Shown here: positions 47,579-57,254 of the stretch, in pieces
How the letters are laid out: the number at the start of each line of letters is the position of its first letter
Numbering within the stretch: position 1 is the stretch's first letter
NCBI GenBank assembly: GCA_029721515.1
Contig: CM056570.1
Span: 5,304,601 to 5,368,600 of the forward strand
DNA from: Synanceia verrucosa
Taxonomy: Eukaryota; Chordata; Actinopteri; Perciformes; Synanceiidae
DNA length: 64,000 bases
Direction of reading: 5' to 3'
Notes under the pieces: model-generated
What the model was told of the DNA's origin: nothing
The model's database searches: none
The model's input: only the letters and a program-made list of their open reading frames with translations
Program-made: the position numbers and the translations under genes

Positions 47579-50500
47579 GTAAGTAAAGAGAAAAGCTTTA
47601 CCTACTTTCTAAGTACAAAATATAGTACATATAGTAGACTGATCAGGCATAACATTATGACCACTGACAGGTGAAGTGAATTCATCATGGCTCCTGGGAT
47701 ATTTATGGCATCAAATGAACTTCAGAGTTGATGTTAGAAGCAGGAAGTGTCAGGATTTGAGTGAGTTTGACAACAAGAACCAAACAGTGATGTCTAGAGG
47801 ACTGGGTCAGTGCATCTCCAGAACTGCAGCTCTGGTGGGGTGTTCCTGGTCTGCAGTGGTCAGGATCTATCAAAAGTGGTCCAAGGAAGGACCAGTGGTG
47901 AACCAGAGACAGGGTCATGAGAGGACAAGGTCTCATCCAACCAGACCAGAGAGGTTAATGCCATAGCACACCTTCAGGAGTCAGAGGTCAGGGCTGTAGG
48001 GCAACAAAAAGGTCGACCAACACAATATTAGGCAGTTGGTTATAATGTCATGCCTGACCGCAGTACATAATACATGAAATGAATTATATTTTTTTTGTTT
48101 CTTTTTTTTAGGCACGAAGTGGAAACACCTATTTGAATAATGGTAATCACAGAACACAGCGCATTGAACAAACTAGGCCTTCGTTCTTGCAGTCGACTGC
48201 TGTAAAGAGACATTATTTGAGTGAGAGGAGGATACATTTAGTGATTGAAATCTTGGTTGCGTTTCCTCTGTTCTCTTCGGGGAAAAGATGAGATTGTTCA
48301 CAACAGAAACACATTTTCATGTCACATACAATGTAAAAACTTTGCTGTACTTCTTTTACGTCAAAAATAAAGTGAGTTCTTCTTGAAATAATTTTTGTTT
48401 TACTTTAGACAACGTTGTGTTCGTGGCACAACATGACTTCAAAGCGACCAACGACAGTGATCTGCCTTTCAAAAAGGGAGACAAACTAAAGGTTATACAA
48501 GAGTAAGTAGCCTCGTCCCGTCGTCGCTATTACACAGGATTTATCCAGCTGCTTAGAAGCAAATTACTTCTACCCTGAAAAATGTAAATAATCTGCAATG
48601 TTTGTGTTTGTAGAAATGGAGAATGGTGGGTGGCTAAATCATTGGAGACTGGAAAGGAGGGCTTCATACCATCGAACTATGTAGCCAGAGCAGATACACT
48701 GGAGGTGGAAAAGTAAGAGAGAAATGAATACATTTTATCAAAATCTAAATTGTAAGGACTGTTAAATATGTGCTTTTAGTACACATATTATATTGTTTTG
48801 TGGTTTTATCTTCTGCAGATGGTTTTTCAAGGACATTAGTCGGAGGGAGACTGAACGACTGCTCTTAGCCCCTGGAAATAAGCCGGGTGCCTTTCTAGTT
48901 CGAGAGAGTGAAACCTGTAAAGGTGACTGCCATCGGCCTCTTCCTGTGATCACCAGGGCTGTCCCCGATCAAACTCTAACTAACAATCACACAATTCATG
49001 AACAGCACTACTTTAAATATACCAGAAATGTGCCCATAAGATTCTGAGAAATGAGTCATTCAGCATGAAAAAAAAAAATCATCAAAAAAAACAAAAAATG
49101 AAGCAATCTTAATCAACCCGAAACCAAAATGTCAGATTAGGTGACCAGTGTGCCTCAACAATCTGTTTTGCCCTCAGGCTCCTTCTCACTGTCAGTCAGA
49201 GATCATGACCCAGAACAAGGAGATGTGGTAAAACACTACAAGATCCGCTGTCTGGACAAAGGTGGCTACTACATCTCCCCCTCCAACTCATTCCCATCTC
49301 TACAGGAACTGGTTAAATACTACACCTGTAAGTAATGAACTTTGATCTAATCATTTATAAAATGACATGTTGATTTGGGTTCAGATTCTGCTCAGAATTA
49401 CAAGACTTCTGCATGGACTTTGAATCGCAATGGGAAGCTCGACCCGCGTGATGCGTTGTGCATTTCCTGTGTGATATTTCAGTTTTTCCACTCCTGCGAT
49501 TAAACCACAAGATAAGAAGACCAAATCTCTAGAATGGCTGTCAACCCTATGAGAAAGAAGTACACCCAAACAAGCTTTCAAGATTATTTAAGGAAACAAG
49601 GCCTCATCAGATGGTTTAACCAACTAAATTTAGCATAACAGCAAAAAACAAATGTTAATTATGTTAATAATTTTTTCTCGTATGGGTGAAGGTACAGCAG
49701 ACGGTTTGTGTTTGCGGCTGTATGCTCCTTGTAAGGCCAAACCACCCGAGCAGCCCTGGGCACATGACGAATGGGAGATTCCCAGAGAGACCCTGAAAAT
49801 GGTGAAGAAACTGGGTGCCGGGCAGTTTGGAGAAGTGTGGATGGGTGAGAGAGAGCTAACAATTCTCCCTGTCATAGGCAACAATTTCTAAGCCAAGACA
49901 TTAGAGTAACAGTAAAGTGAGTAGCAAAGCTCCCATGTTATAATTCCCACTGCAGGTTACTACAAGAACACCCAGAAGGTTGCTATTAAGACCTTAAAAG
50001 AGGGAACGATGGAGCCAGAGGCCTTCCTGCAGGAGGCCAACCTGATGAAACAGCTGCAGCATGAACGACTGGTGCGCCTCCATGCTGTGGTCACTAAGGA
50101 GCCCATTCTCATTGTCACTGAGTTCATGATCAACGGTAAGACGACGAGCGTGAGGAAGGGAGTTTTTTTGATTTTTGATGATACACTATGTTACAAATAT
50201 ATTTTAAAGTTATGGAAAATCTAGGGCGGCATGGTGGAGTTTGCATGTTCTCCCCGTGTCTGCGTGGGTTCTCTCTGGTACTCCGGCTTCCTCCCACCAT
50301 CCAAAAACACGCATGGGGATTAGGTTAATTGGCTAATTTAAATTGTCCGTAGGAGTGAATGTGAGTGGTTGTTTGTCTCTGTGTGTCCTGCGAACTGGAG
50401 ACTTGTCCAGGATGTACCCTGCCTTTCACCCTAAGACAGCTGGGATAGGCTCCAGCCCCCTGCAGCCCTATGTAGGATAAGAGGTAGATAATGGATGGAT

Positions 50501-53196
50501 AGATGTAGAAAATCAGAACAATCCTTTGAGAAGTTGGAACCATGGGATTGTTTGACATTTTTTTGAGTGAAAAATTACTTAAACTATTAATTGAGCATGA
50601 GAATTTGTTGCAGAATGATTTCCTGTCCATCATCCTATTGATTAAATTGATAAACAGCTCCTCCCTTGTGAACAAAACACATATATGGAGTATTTATATT
50701 TATTGTTCTATCAGTTTTTTGCATTGAGCAGGTGTTTGCATTATTGTATATAAAAGCAATAATTGTACCCATATGCAACACAAAAATTGCAGTAGTATCA
50801 CACGCACTTCTTTGTGTGTGTGCTGTTAAACTGCCAGTGTTTGGAGACCTCTTTCTTACCTTTCATTTATGATTTATGAGGATGAAATTATCCTTCTTCT
50901 TTTCTCATGTGCAGGATGTCTTCTGGACTTTCTGAAATCAGACGAAGGAAAAAAGCTGAAGCTGAATAAGCTGATAGACATGTCGGCACAGGTGTGAAAG
51001 GTCTTGCATGCACTGCGATCATCAGTGTGATCAAAGCTTTTCATCAAATAATGTGAAGAATAGCACTGAAAATGTCATCAGTTTATTTCTAAATATTTCT
51101 CTCACTGCTTCTGTTCGTTTATGCCATTCATATCTGCAAAACAAAATCATGACCTCAAAGCCTATTTATACACTCATGCTCCTCTGTAACATTTAAAGTA
51201 GCTGACACCAGCTATGATGTAAATACACGTGGAAACTGTCAGCAGTAGCTGTGTGGTTTCTGTGGTGGTGCTCTCTAAGCCTCGCCCTATGTCAATTATT
51301 AACATCCGGACAGGAAATCATGCTATTTTTTCCATTTACAGTGAGCTCCCTCAGATCTCTTTTGACTTCCTGAGAGTTGGCACATCCTGTTAAACCCACT
51401 TTGCAGCCATTATCATACAGGCAAACACAAGTATTCATGCATGCTGTACACATAAAGCTGCTCTGCACTGTACTTACTGACCAAAGGCACACACATACAA
51501 TATATATAAAAGTCTCCATTTACTCTATGGGGTTAGTGTTGTAAAGCACATAGCTTTCTACTGTAGTTGTTTTATTTCTTGGGATAAATTAATAGCATAC
51601 AGTTTCATTTTATCTCATCATTCCCTTTAGAGGCCTTCTTCAAAAATTCCTATCTTTCTCTCTATATGACAGGTAGCTGAAGGCATGGCGTACATCGAGA
51701 GGAAGAACTACATCCACAGAGACGTGCGTGCAGCCAACATTCTGGTCAGCGACACCCTGCACTGTAAGATAGCAGACTTTGGCCTGGCCAGGATCATCGA
51801 GTCAGAATACACCGCTCAAGAAGGTGCAGTATGTGCACTGTGTCAATACAATTCAACAAAAAATGCACCCAGGGCCATAGCCAGGATTTTCGGAAACACT
51901 GATGCAATGAGTTCAAATCCCCCGATGCACCCTCATCCATTCCCCTGAAATTCCACCAAACATCAGAAAGAAGGTTTCCAGTGTTAAATTATTTGGATTT
52001 TTTTTTTTGTTTTTTTTTTTAATGCTAAACTGTGCTTCTCTGCTTCTCAGCCGGTCTAAATTATATTAAATTACATTAATTTGCAGACCAAAGCAACTTA
52101 AGCTAAGCGCATTCAAATGAGAGATACATGCTGGAAGCGCAGCTCTCCCAAATAAACAGCAAAAAAGCAGGATGGAAAAGCTAGCATGGGGTATTGACAT
52201 GCAGTATTTCTTTTAATATTTTCTCTTAACTGCCTGAAATAAAGTCTGGAGTCTAAAGATATTATGATCAGCCTGTGACCAATATGTGCATTTTTTATAT
52301 TGTATCATATTAACTCAGGCTTAGCTAACTCTAAATTCCTAGATAACAAAGAAAAACGCTGAGGGATCCTGTAGTCCTGAATGTATCATTCAATCTCTTA
52401 CATTACATTCTTTAGTGTAGAGGAGTGAACAGGAACCTCCATGACAGTTTTATATTGTGTTTGCAATGTATATTGTGTATATATTTTTGTATGTTAATGT
52501 ATGATGTTCAGGAATATTTGATAACTTTAATTTAGAAACCCTTTCAGACGTGATGATCAGGGGAGAAGTCATTTTTTTTTCACTAATCCAGTCAATTAAA
52601 CATCTGACAAATTTATCAAATTGATGCAAACATGCCGCGATAGAAAAAGACAAACACAACCAGTGATATTAAATAGATTGCCACATTCATATAAATGGTA
52701 TTTCCCTGCATTATTCACCCTTTTTCTGACAACCATAGGTGCTAAATTTCCCATCAAATGGACAGCTCCAGAGGCCATCAATTTTGGCACATTCAGCATC
52801 AAATCAGACGTGTGGTCCTTTGGGATCCTGCTCACAGAGATAGTCACCTATGGAAGAATACCCTACCCAGGTATGACAAGTGAGAATCCAACAATAGAAA
52901 TAAATTGTATTTAACTACATAAGAAATTACATTTTATAAGGTTAAGGTTAAAAACAAATCTCCCACTGGCTTCATTTTCTATGTCTTATTCAGGAATGAC
53001 CAACCCAGAGGTGATCAGGAGCCTGGATAAGTTGTACAGGATGCCCTGTCCAGACGGCTGCCCCAAGGAACTTTATGAAATTATGAGTATGTGCTGGAGA
53101 CAGAGCCCTGAGGACCGGCCAACTTTTGAATTTCTGCAGAACACTCTTTATGACTTCTTTATCGCCACGGAGGGACAATATGAGATGCAGTCCTGA
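47483..53196 (+). CDS. blk: Src-family tyrosine kinase Blk, 12 coding exons, 489 aa
   Basis: The exons are 47,483-47,578; 48,112-48,142; 48,409-48,502; 48,614-48,712; 48,819-48,922; 49,178-49,327; 49,692-49,844; 49,956-50,135; 50,915-50,991; 51,673-51,823; 52,739-52,870; 52,994-53,196. They join into one frame of 489 residues (human BLK 505) with GT-AG introns. Order: acylated N-terminus, SH3 at about 44-105, SH2 at 108-192 with the phosphotyrosine-binding Arg135 in FLVRES, kinase from about 226. Key residues are the GAGQFG loop, Lys254 (VAIK), Glu269, Asp345 (HRD), Asp363 (DFG), activation-loop Tyr374 and the inhibitory tail Tyr485 (EGQYEMQS). BLK is favoured over LYN, HCK or LCK by DEWEIPRETL, KEPILIVTEF, SEYTAQEGA, NPEVIRSL and the tail, and by linkage to rp1l1. 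Blk acts at the membrane in B-cell receptor signalling. Confidence 0.92.
47637..48063 (+). mobile_element. Mariner/Tc1-like remnant in blk intron
   Basis: Ends are GACTGATCAGGCATAACATT at 47,637 and its imperfect inverse (ATAATGTCATGCCTGACCGC) ending at 48,063, flanked by TA on both sides. The total is 427 bp, so most of the element is deleted. It ends 48 bp before the next exon. Confidence 0.8.
47676..47966 (+). pseudogene. Transposase N-terminal fragment
   Basis: A 96-codon frame contains ISRTAALVGCSWSAVVRIYQ followed by KWSKEGPV, a helix-turn-helix DNA-binding segment as in Tc1-like transposases. It stops before any catalytic motif, so it is a non-functional fragment within the element at 47,637-48,063. 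Confidence 0.75.
48112..48142 (+). CDS. blk: blk coding exon 2 (31 nt)
   Basis: Very short exon between TTTTTTTAG and GGTAATC, encoding ARSGNTYLNN plus one base. It is placed by frame continuity and splice signals; part of the poorly conserved unique region, so less certain than the other exons. Confidence 0.65.
48409..48502 (+). CDS. blk: blk coding exon 3: SH3, first part
   Basis: Encodes NVVFVAQHDFKATNDSDLPF then KKGDKLKVIQ, the first strands of the SH3 fold. The ALYDY motif is changed to AQHDF. Donor GA|GTAAGT. Confidence 0.9.
48614..48712 (+). CDS. blk: blk coding exon 4: SH3, second part
   Basis: Encodes NGEWWVAKSLETGKEGFIPS then NYVARADTLEVE. The WW and the PSNYV motif form the proline-ligand surface. 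Donor AA|GTAAGA. Confidence 0.93.
48819..48922 (+). CDS. blk: blk coding exon 5: SH2, first part
   Basis: Begins WFFKDISRRETERLLLAPGN and contains FLVRESE, with the phosphotyrosine-binding Arg at residue 135. Exon length is 104 nt; donor AAAG|GTGACT. Confidence 0.95.
49178..49327 (+). CDS. blk: blk coding exon 6: SH2, second part
   Basis: Encodes SFSLSVRDHDPEQGDVVKHY then KIRCLDKGGYYISPSNSFPS, the core of the SH2 domain. The length of 150 nt fits Src-family genes. Donor ACCT|GTAAGT. Confidence 0.95.
49692..49844 (+). CDS. blk: blk coding exon 7: SH2-kinase linker and glycine loop
   Basis: Encodes ADGLCLRLYAPCKAKPPEQP, then DEWEIPRETLKMVKKL and the ATP loop GAGQFGEVWMG. The acceptor is taken at GGTGAAG|GTACAG; an alternative six bases later (ACAG|CAGACG) also keeps frame but would shorten the linker. 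Confidence 0.9.
49956..50135 (+). CDS. blk: blk coding exon 8: kinase N-lobe
   Basis: 180 nt. Encodes VAIKTLKEGTMEPEAFLQEA and LVRLHAVVTKEPILIVTEF. It carries the ATP-anchoring Lys254, its partner Glu269 and the hinge region. Confidence 0.96.
50224..50510 (+). mobile_element. tRNA-like repeat copy in blk intron
   Basis: Starts GGGCGGCATGGTGG, lacks the B-box segment, and runs through GTCTGCGTGGGTTCTCTC, TTAGGTTAATTGGC, AAGACAGCTGGGATAGGCTC to a terminal AATGGATGGATAG. It is the same family as 22,259-22,410, with an internal deletion near the start. Confidence 0.75.
50915..50991 (+). CDS. blk: blk coding exon 9: kinase alphaD-alphaE
   Basis: 77 nt, a length conserved in Src-family genes. Encodes CLLDFLKSDEGKKLKLNKLI then DMSAQ. 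Donor CACAG|GTGTGA, phase 0. Confidence 0.94.
51673..51823 (+). CDS. blk: blk coding exon 10: catalytic loop and activation segment
   Basis: Encodes VAEGMAYIERKNYIHRDVRA then ANILVSDTLHCKIADFGLAR and IIESEYTAQE. Catalytic Asp345, DFG Asp363 and activation Tyr374 are present. The usual HRDLRAAN reads HRDVRAAN. Donor AAG|GTGCAG is weaker than the others. Confidence 0.95.
52739..52870 (+). CDS. blk: blk coding exon 11: kinase C-lobe
   Basis: 132 nt, conserved length. Encodes AKFPIKWTAPEAINFGTFSI then KSDVWSFGILLTEIVTYGRI. The APE motif and the SDVWSFG helix are intact. Confidence 0.96.
52994..53196 (+). CDS. blk: blk terminal coding exon: kinase end and regulatory tail
   Basis: Encodes MTNPEVIRSLDKLYRMPCPD, then CWRQSPEDRPTFEF and the tail ATEGQYEMQS with regulatory Tyr485. 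The family's usual GYRMP reads LYRMP here. TGA at 53,194. Confidence 0.95.
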
Positions 53197-53705
53197 TTAA
53201 AGAAAAGTCTTCCTGCTGATAACCCAAAGACAGCAAGATGTCCTTAAGAGAGGATGATGACCCACCAAACATCTTTTTTAATAACTGATATTTTTATTAA
53301 ACATTTCAAAGGGGCACATTTTTACAGCCACCCTCTGAGTGATTGTAAAAGCTTTTCTGTCTCTAGCAGCTAAGAGCATCTGAAACATGATAAAGACAGA
53401 AAGGAAAGGTCACATTAAACTGACTGTTCTCATGTTATTGGTGGCTCACATTCATATTCTTGCCATGAGACGTATAAAAACTGTATAATGATTAAAAGAA
53501 GGACGATGGAAATACAAGTACAGTACATGCATGATGTAAAAAGACATTTGGACCTGAGGAAGGCAGCACAGGTAAAGCCAGAAGTGAAGCATTTGCATGG
53601 TACAGAAAGGAGCAGCCTGAGATTAAATGCACTATATTTTGCACTTTTACAGAAATTTCTTTGGTCATTCAGCCTTTAAATAAAACAGAAAGAGGCTTTC
53701 TAATG
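53197..53705 (+). other. blk: blk 3' UTR
   Basis: Non-coding sequence after the stop with an AATAAA at 53,679-53,684. The cleavage site near 53,700 is inferred. Confidence 0.5.
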
Positions 53706-56700
53706 AGAATTTATATTTTATACACTTTTTTTTAATTATACATAAAAATATTTACAATTGTTTTTGCTCTTGAATTTCATTCCACTTGGTTTAAACTAAA
53801 ATTGCCATAAAAGATGGTACAATTCCAATCAATGTTTTAGTAGCTACAGTCACTTTTTACTGTATTACTCTATCAAGCATTGAGTAACATAAAACTTTAT
53901 GTGTGTTGTGTGAGAGACAAGAATTTGCATGCAGGAAGCCTTAAAAAGCAACTGACTCCACTAAGTAACGGTGGTTTTGATCCTGCGGCTAAACCTTCCC
54001 TTGGGGGCCCAGACAGTATCTTGAAGATAAGAAAGTGGAATAGCCGCTGCAGCCAGGGGTTAAACCCTGCCACTTCCTGAATGGACAGGAAACAGGAAGT
54101 GTGAGTCAGCATTCCTCAAATGCCACACAGCTAGAACGCCCTCACAAGTCAGGTCTTCACATTTTTTCTGTGTTTAAATGAGGTCAGTATAGTGCCTTTG
54201 GACAGGAGAGGAGAGAGATGCTTTTATATTTCATCAAGTATATTATGCTCTGTAAATAAGATGAGGAAAAAAATATCTTTATCTGCCATAAATCTAAAGT
54301 GATTATTATTACAGAGTGGCATCATGTTTATGTACCACAGGCCAGCTTTCCTGTTGGATCATCAGGAAGGATTTCAGGAGGATTTCCAACAGACACAACA
54401 ATATGAGAGCATCATCTGACATCAGCATCAGTGAGCTGCATCACTGGCAGCCTGTTTACTGTTATATCAGTCTGTCTTACAAAATGCAGTGGTGTCATAT
54501 TTACCTCAATCGATTATGAAAAAGAACTTTCCACACAGTTATTACTACTCTTATCAACCTGCAGAGGTCAGTGTTGCACAGTCTAACATGATGTTCTACT
54601 AATGATGTGAGGACAGAACAGTAGTGTTTCTAGAGAGGAGCAAATTATATATCAGACATTATACTCCTTAAATGCATTTTAATGTCAGGAAATGAGGAAG
54701 GAGAGAGGGAGATGGGAATGACAGGTACCAGACTCCCCAGCTGGATGCAAACTAATTTAGCCTCTCCTAAAATGTAAACAGTTTTCAACGACTACTGAGC
54801 AAGGACGCATTCACCTTGACAGCAGGCAAATACAACCTCCAACTGGCATTATGTTCACAAATTCATCATAAATTTTGGTTGACCATCAAACCTTCTGCTA
54901 TAAACTGTGTACAAACTCACATTTTTTTTAATTTAGTCTTTATCCATCTGGAAGACAGTTAAGACAAACCGATGAATTTCGCTTAGTGCAGAACAATGGC
55001 TTTTCCCTGCTTTGCCATATTTTTATTTATTACAGCATTTTTTACTTTCGCAAATCCTGCTTTTTGTCATTTGACAGAGGTGGGTTAGCTATCCATCTGT
55101 TGAGCATAAGGTGAAGTGTTTCCAGTCAGTGCAGGATGCTGCAGATGTTATGGGATGTAGCTGATATTTGATCAGTTTTTACCCCACAGATGCAGATCAT
55201 AATAACGCCAGTCTGTCAGCTGATGAACCAAGGAAACCACCATTAATCACGTCTCGCTCTGCCTTATGATTGATAAGCAGCCTCAACTTGAAATGAGCCA
55301 TGGAGTTAACTCAAGATGACAAGACATGTGGGGTAAAGGTTGGTAGGCCTAGTCCCCCTCTCCCCCTTCTGCTCATCACTGCTGCCTTAGAGGAATAATG
55401 ACAGGAATCTGCAGCTCACACACAGATTGATGAGTGATCCCTGCAGAAGGCAACACATCATTAGCATCTTCTGAGGTTACCCCAGCTCTGTCCTCTGGGA
55501 TCGAGAAGAGCACATCGTCACAGATGAAAAGAGACACGCTTTCATCTTCCAATAATGTTGCTGTTCTCAATGGCGTGCAATTGGGATTGTGATTTTCATA
55601 AACATGTTTTCTCTCCCAGGCTTTGATGTCATTATATTAATGGAGGCCATCAATCTAGAGTGTTTGGCTGAAACAATGATACAAGATGTCTATGAAACAT
55701 TTTACAAAATTAGCATTTACAGGACACAAAGAGAACTAGGGCTTGTCAACTCACATAACTTCTAAGTTTGACACATTTCACAGACTTTTAAATTCTTGTA
55801 GATACACAATTAATCTCTTCTGTTTGTTAGAATTAACAAAAAAGGAGCTATGCTAATTTATGTCATCACTCTTACTGCCAAAAATACAAAACTCACTCTC
55901 TCTATTGTCAGCCAGTCGTGAGCACTCAGCACAAAGCATAAAACAAGAGAAAATGATGAGGAACCAAAAAGAGAAGAGAGCACTCCTTACTTGGTTTGTC
56001 TTGTATAGATATTTTGTAACCAAAATGAAATGTCATACGAAGGCCATTTGTGCTAATGGGATTTTCTTTGGTGAAGCCAAAACAAAAACACACAGGGACA
56101 CAATTTATATCAAGGCCTGCATCCTTTCATTGGTCTGATTGGGAAGGATTTAGGCTACCATCTGCTGGATCGACATTTTCTGTTGATATACGAGTATATG
56201 TCAATTCATTTACAGTAGGAAGCCTTAAAGCCATGAGCAGGAACGCCACCGCCCCCTCAAATGTATCTAGTAATTGACCACCATGGTTGAGCTCAATGAT
56301 GAGTCAAGGGCACCGGTAACTACGGGGGAAATTTAATTATACGTGCGCTGGTGCAGTAAAAAAAAAAAAGTACTGCTGGCCTACGCAATGTGGGCTGAAA
56401 TGTGCCCGTTTAATGCTCTCTTAGACCTCCTGCCTCCACTGTTAAGACTCAAAGGACAAAATGAGAGGATTAGTTTCAAGAGAACAATGAAGAATAAGAG
56501 CACTTAATTCTCACAAGCATCCATCTCTCAGCTAAATCAACTCCATAGCATATAAACCTTTCACTGGACAGCAAAACACTGTCCTCACACAACTGCATAC
56601 TTATGTAACATCTGGTACCTTGTGTCACAGAGTCTTTTGTTGGCTCACCAACTAGCAGCTCTTCATCCCTGATCAGTATGCAGCACTGTGCCCATTTTAA

Positions 56701-57217
56701 AGATCCCTGCTGTCACCATCTCCTTTCTGCTGGTGGTTCGTTTACCAAATGTCTACGTAAATATTCATGTATGTGTCTTTGACCTTGGAAGACCGTCTCT
56801 TCCACTATGCGTTCCCTCTGCCCGTTTTTACATTCCACGTCAAGAAGATAAAATCAAGAATGTACTGGAGAAATTGGAGCTGTTTTTTTTAAGCATGATC
56901 TGGAAATTTATTATCAGAATAATTTGCATTTTTTTAAATTTATTATATTCTTGCGTTTGACTTTTGCATTTACACTTTATTTAAAGGTGCTCAATACAAA
57001 ACTCGGAGCATGTGTGCAGCCTCCAAATGGTTTTCAACATCAACTGAGCCTGCAGCTCACAGCAATACAGCATGAACAGAGCTAACAACAGTAACAGTGT
57101 TAACCTGGATGAGAAACAGAGAGTGGCTGCTACTATGGATGGAAAAAATATGTTGATATGGAAATGTTTTCTTCTTATATAATATTGATTTTTAACTTCT
57201 TACATACTGTGTACATG

Positions 57218-57254
<37 letters not shown>
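57218..57254. repeat. (GATA)n microsatellite, about 9 copies
   Basis: Uninterrupted TAGATAGATAGATA tetranucleotide run. Confidence 0.95.

Noticed and set aside
51850..51948. Continuation of the blk exon past 51,823
   Set aside because: The frame runs on into the intron, but the kinase sequence is interrupted there and resumes exactly at 52,739 (GAKFPIKWTAPE); the extension is intronic and resembles a transposon fragment.
55376..55570. 64-codon minus-strand frame as a possible fam167a or other exon
   Set aside because: No resemblance to the conserved FAM167 region and no clear splice sites.
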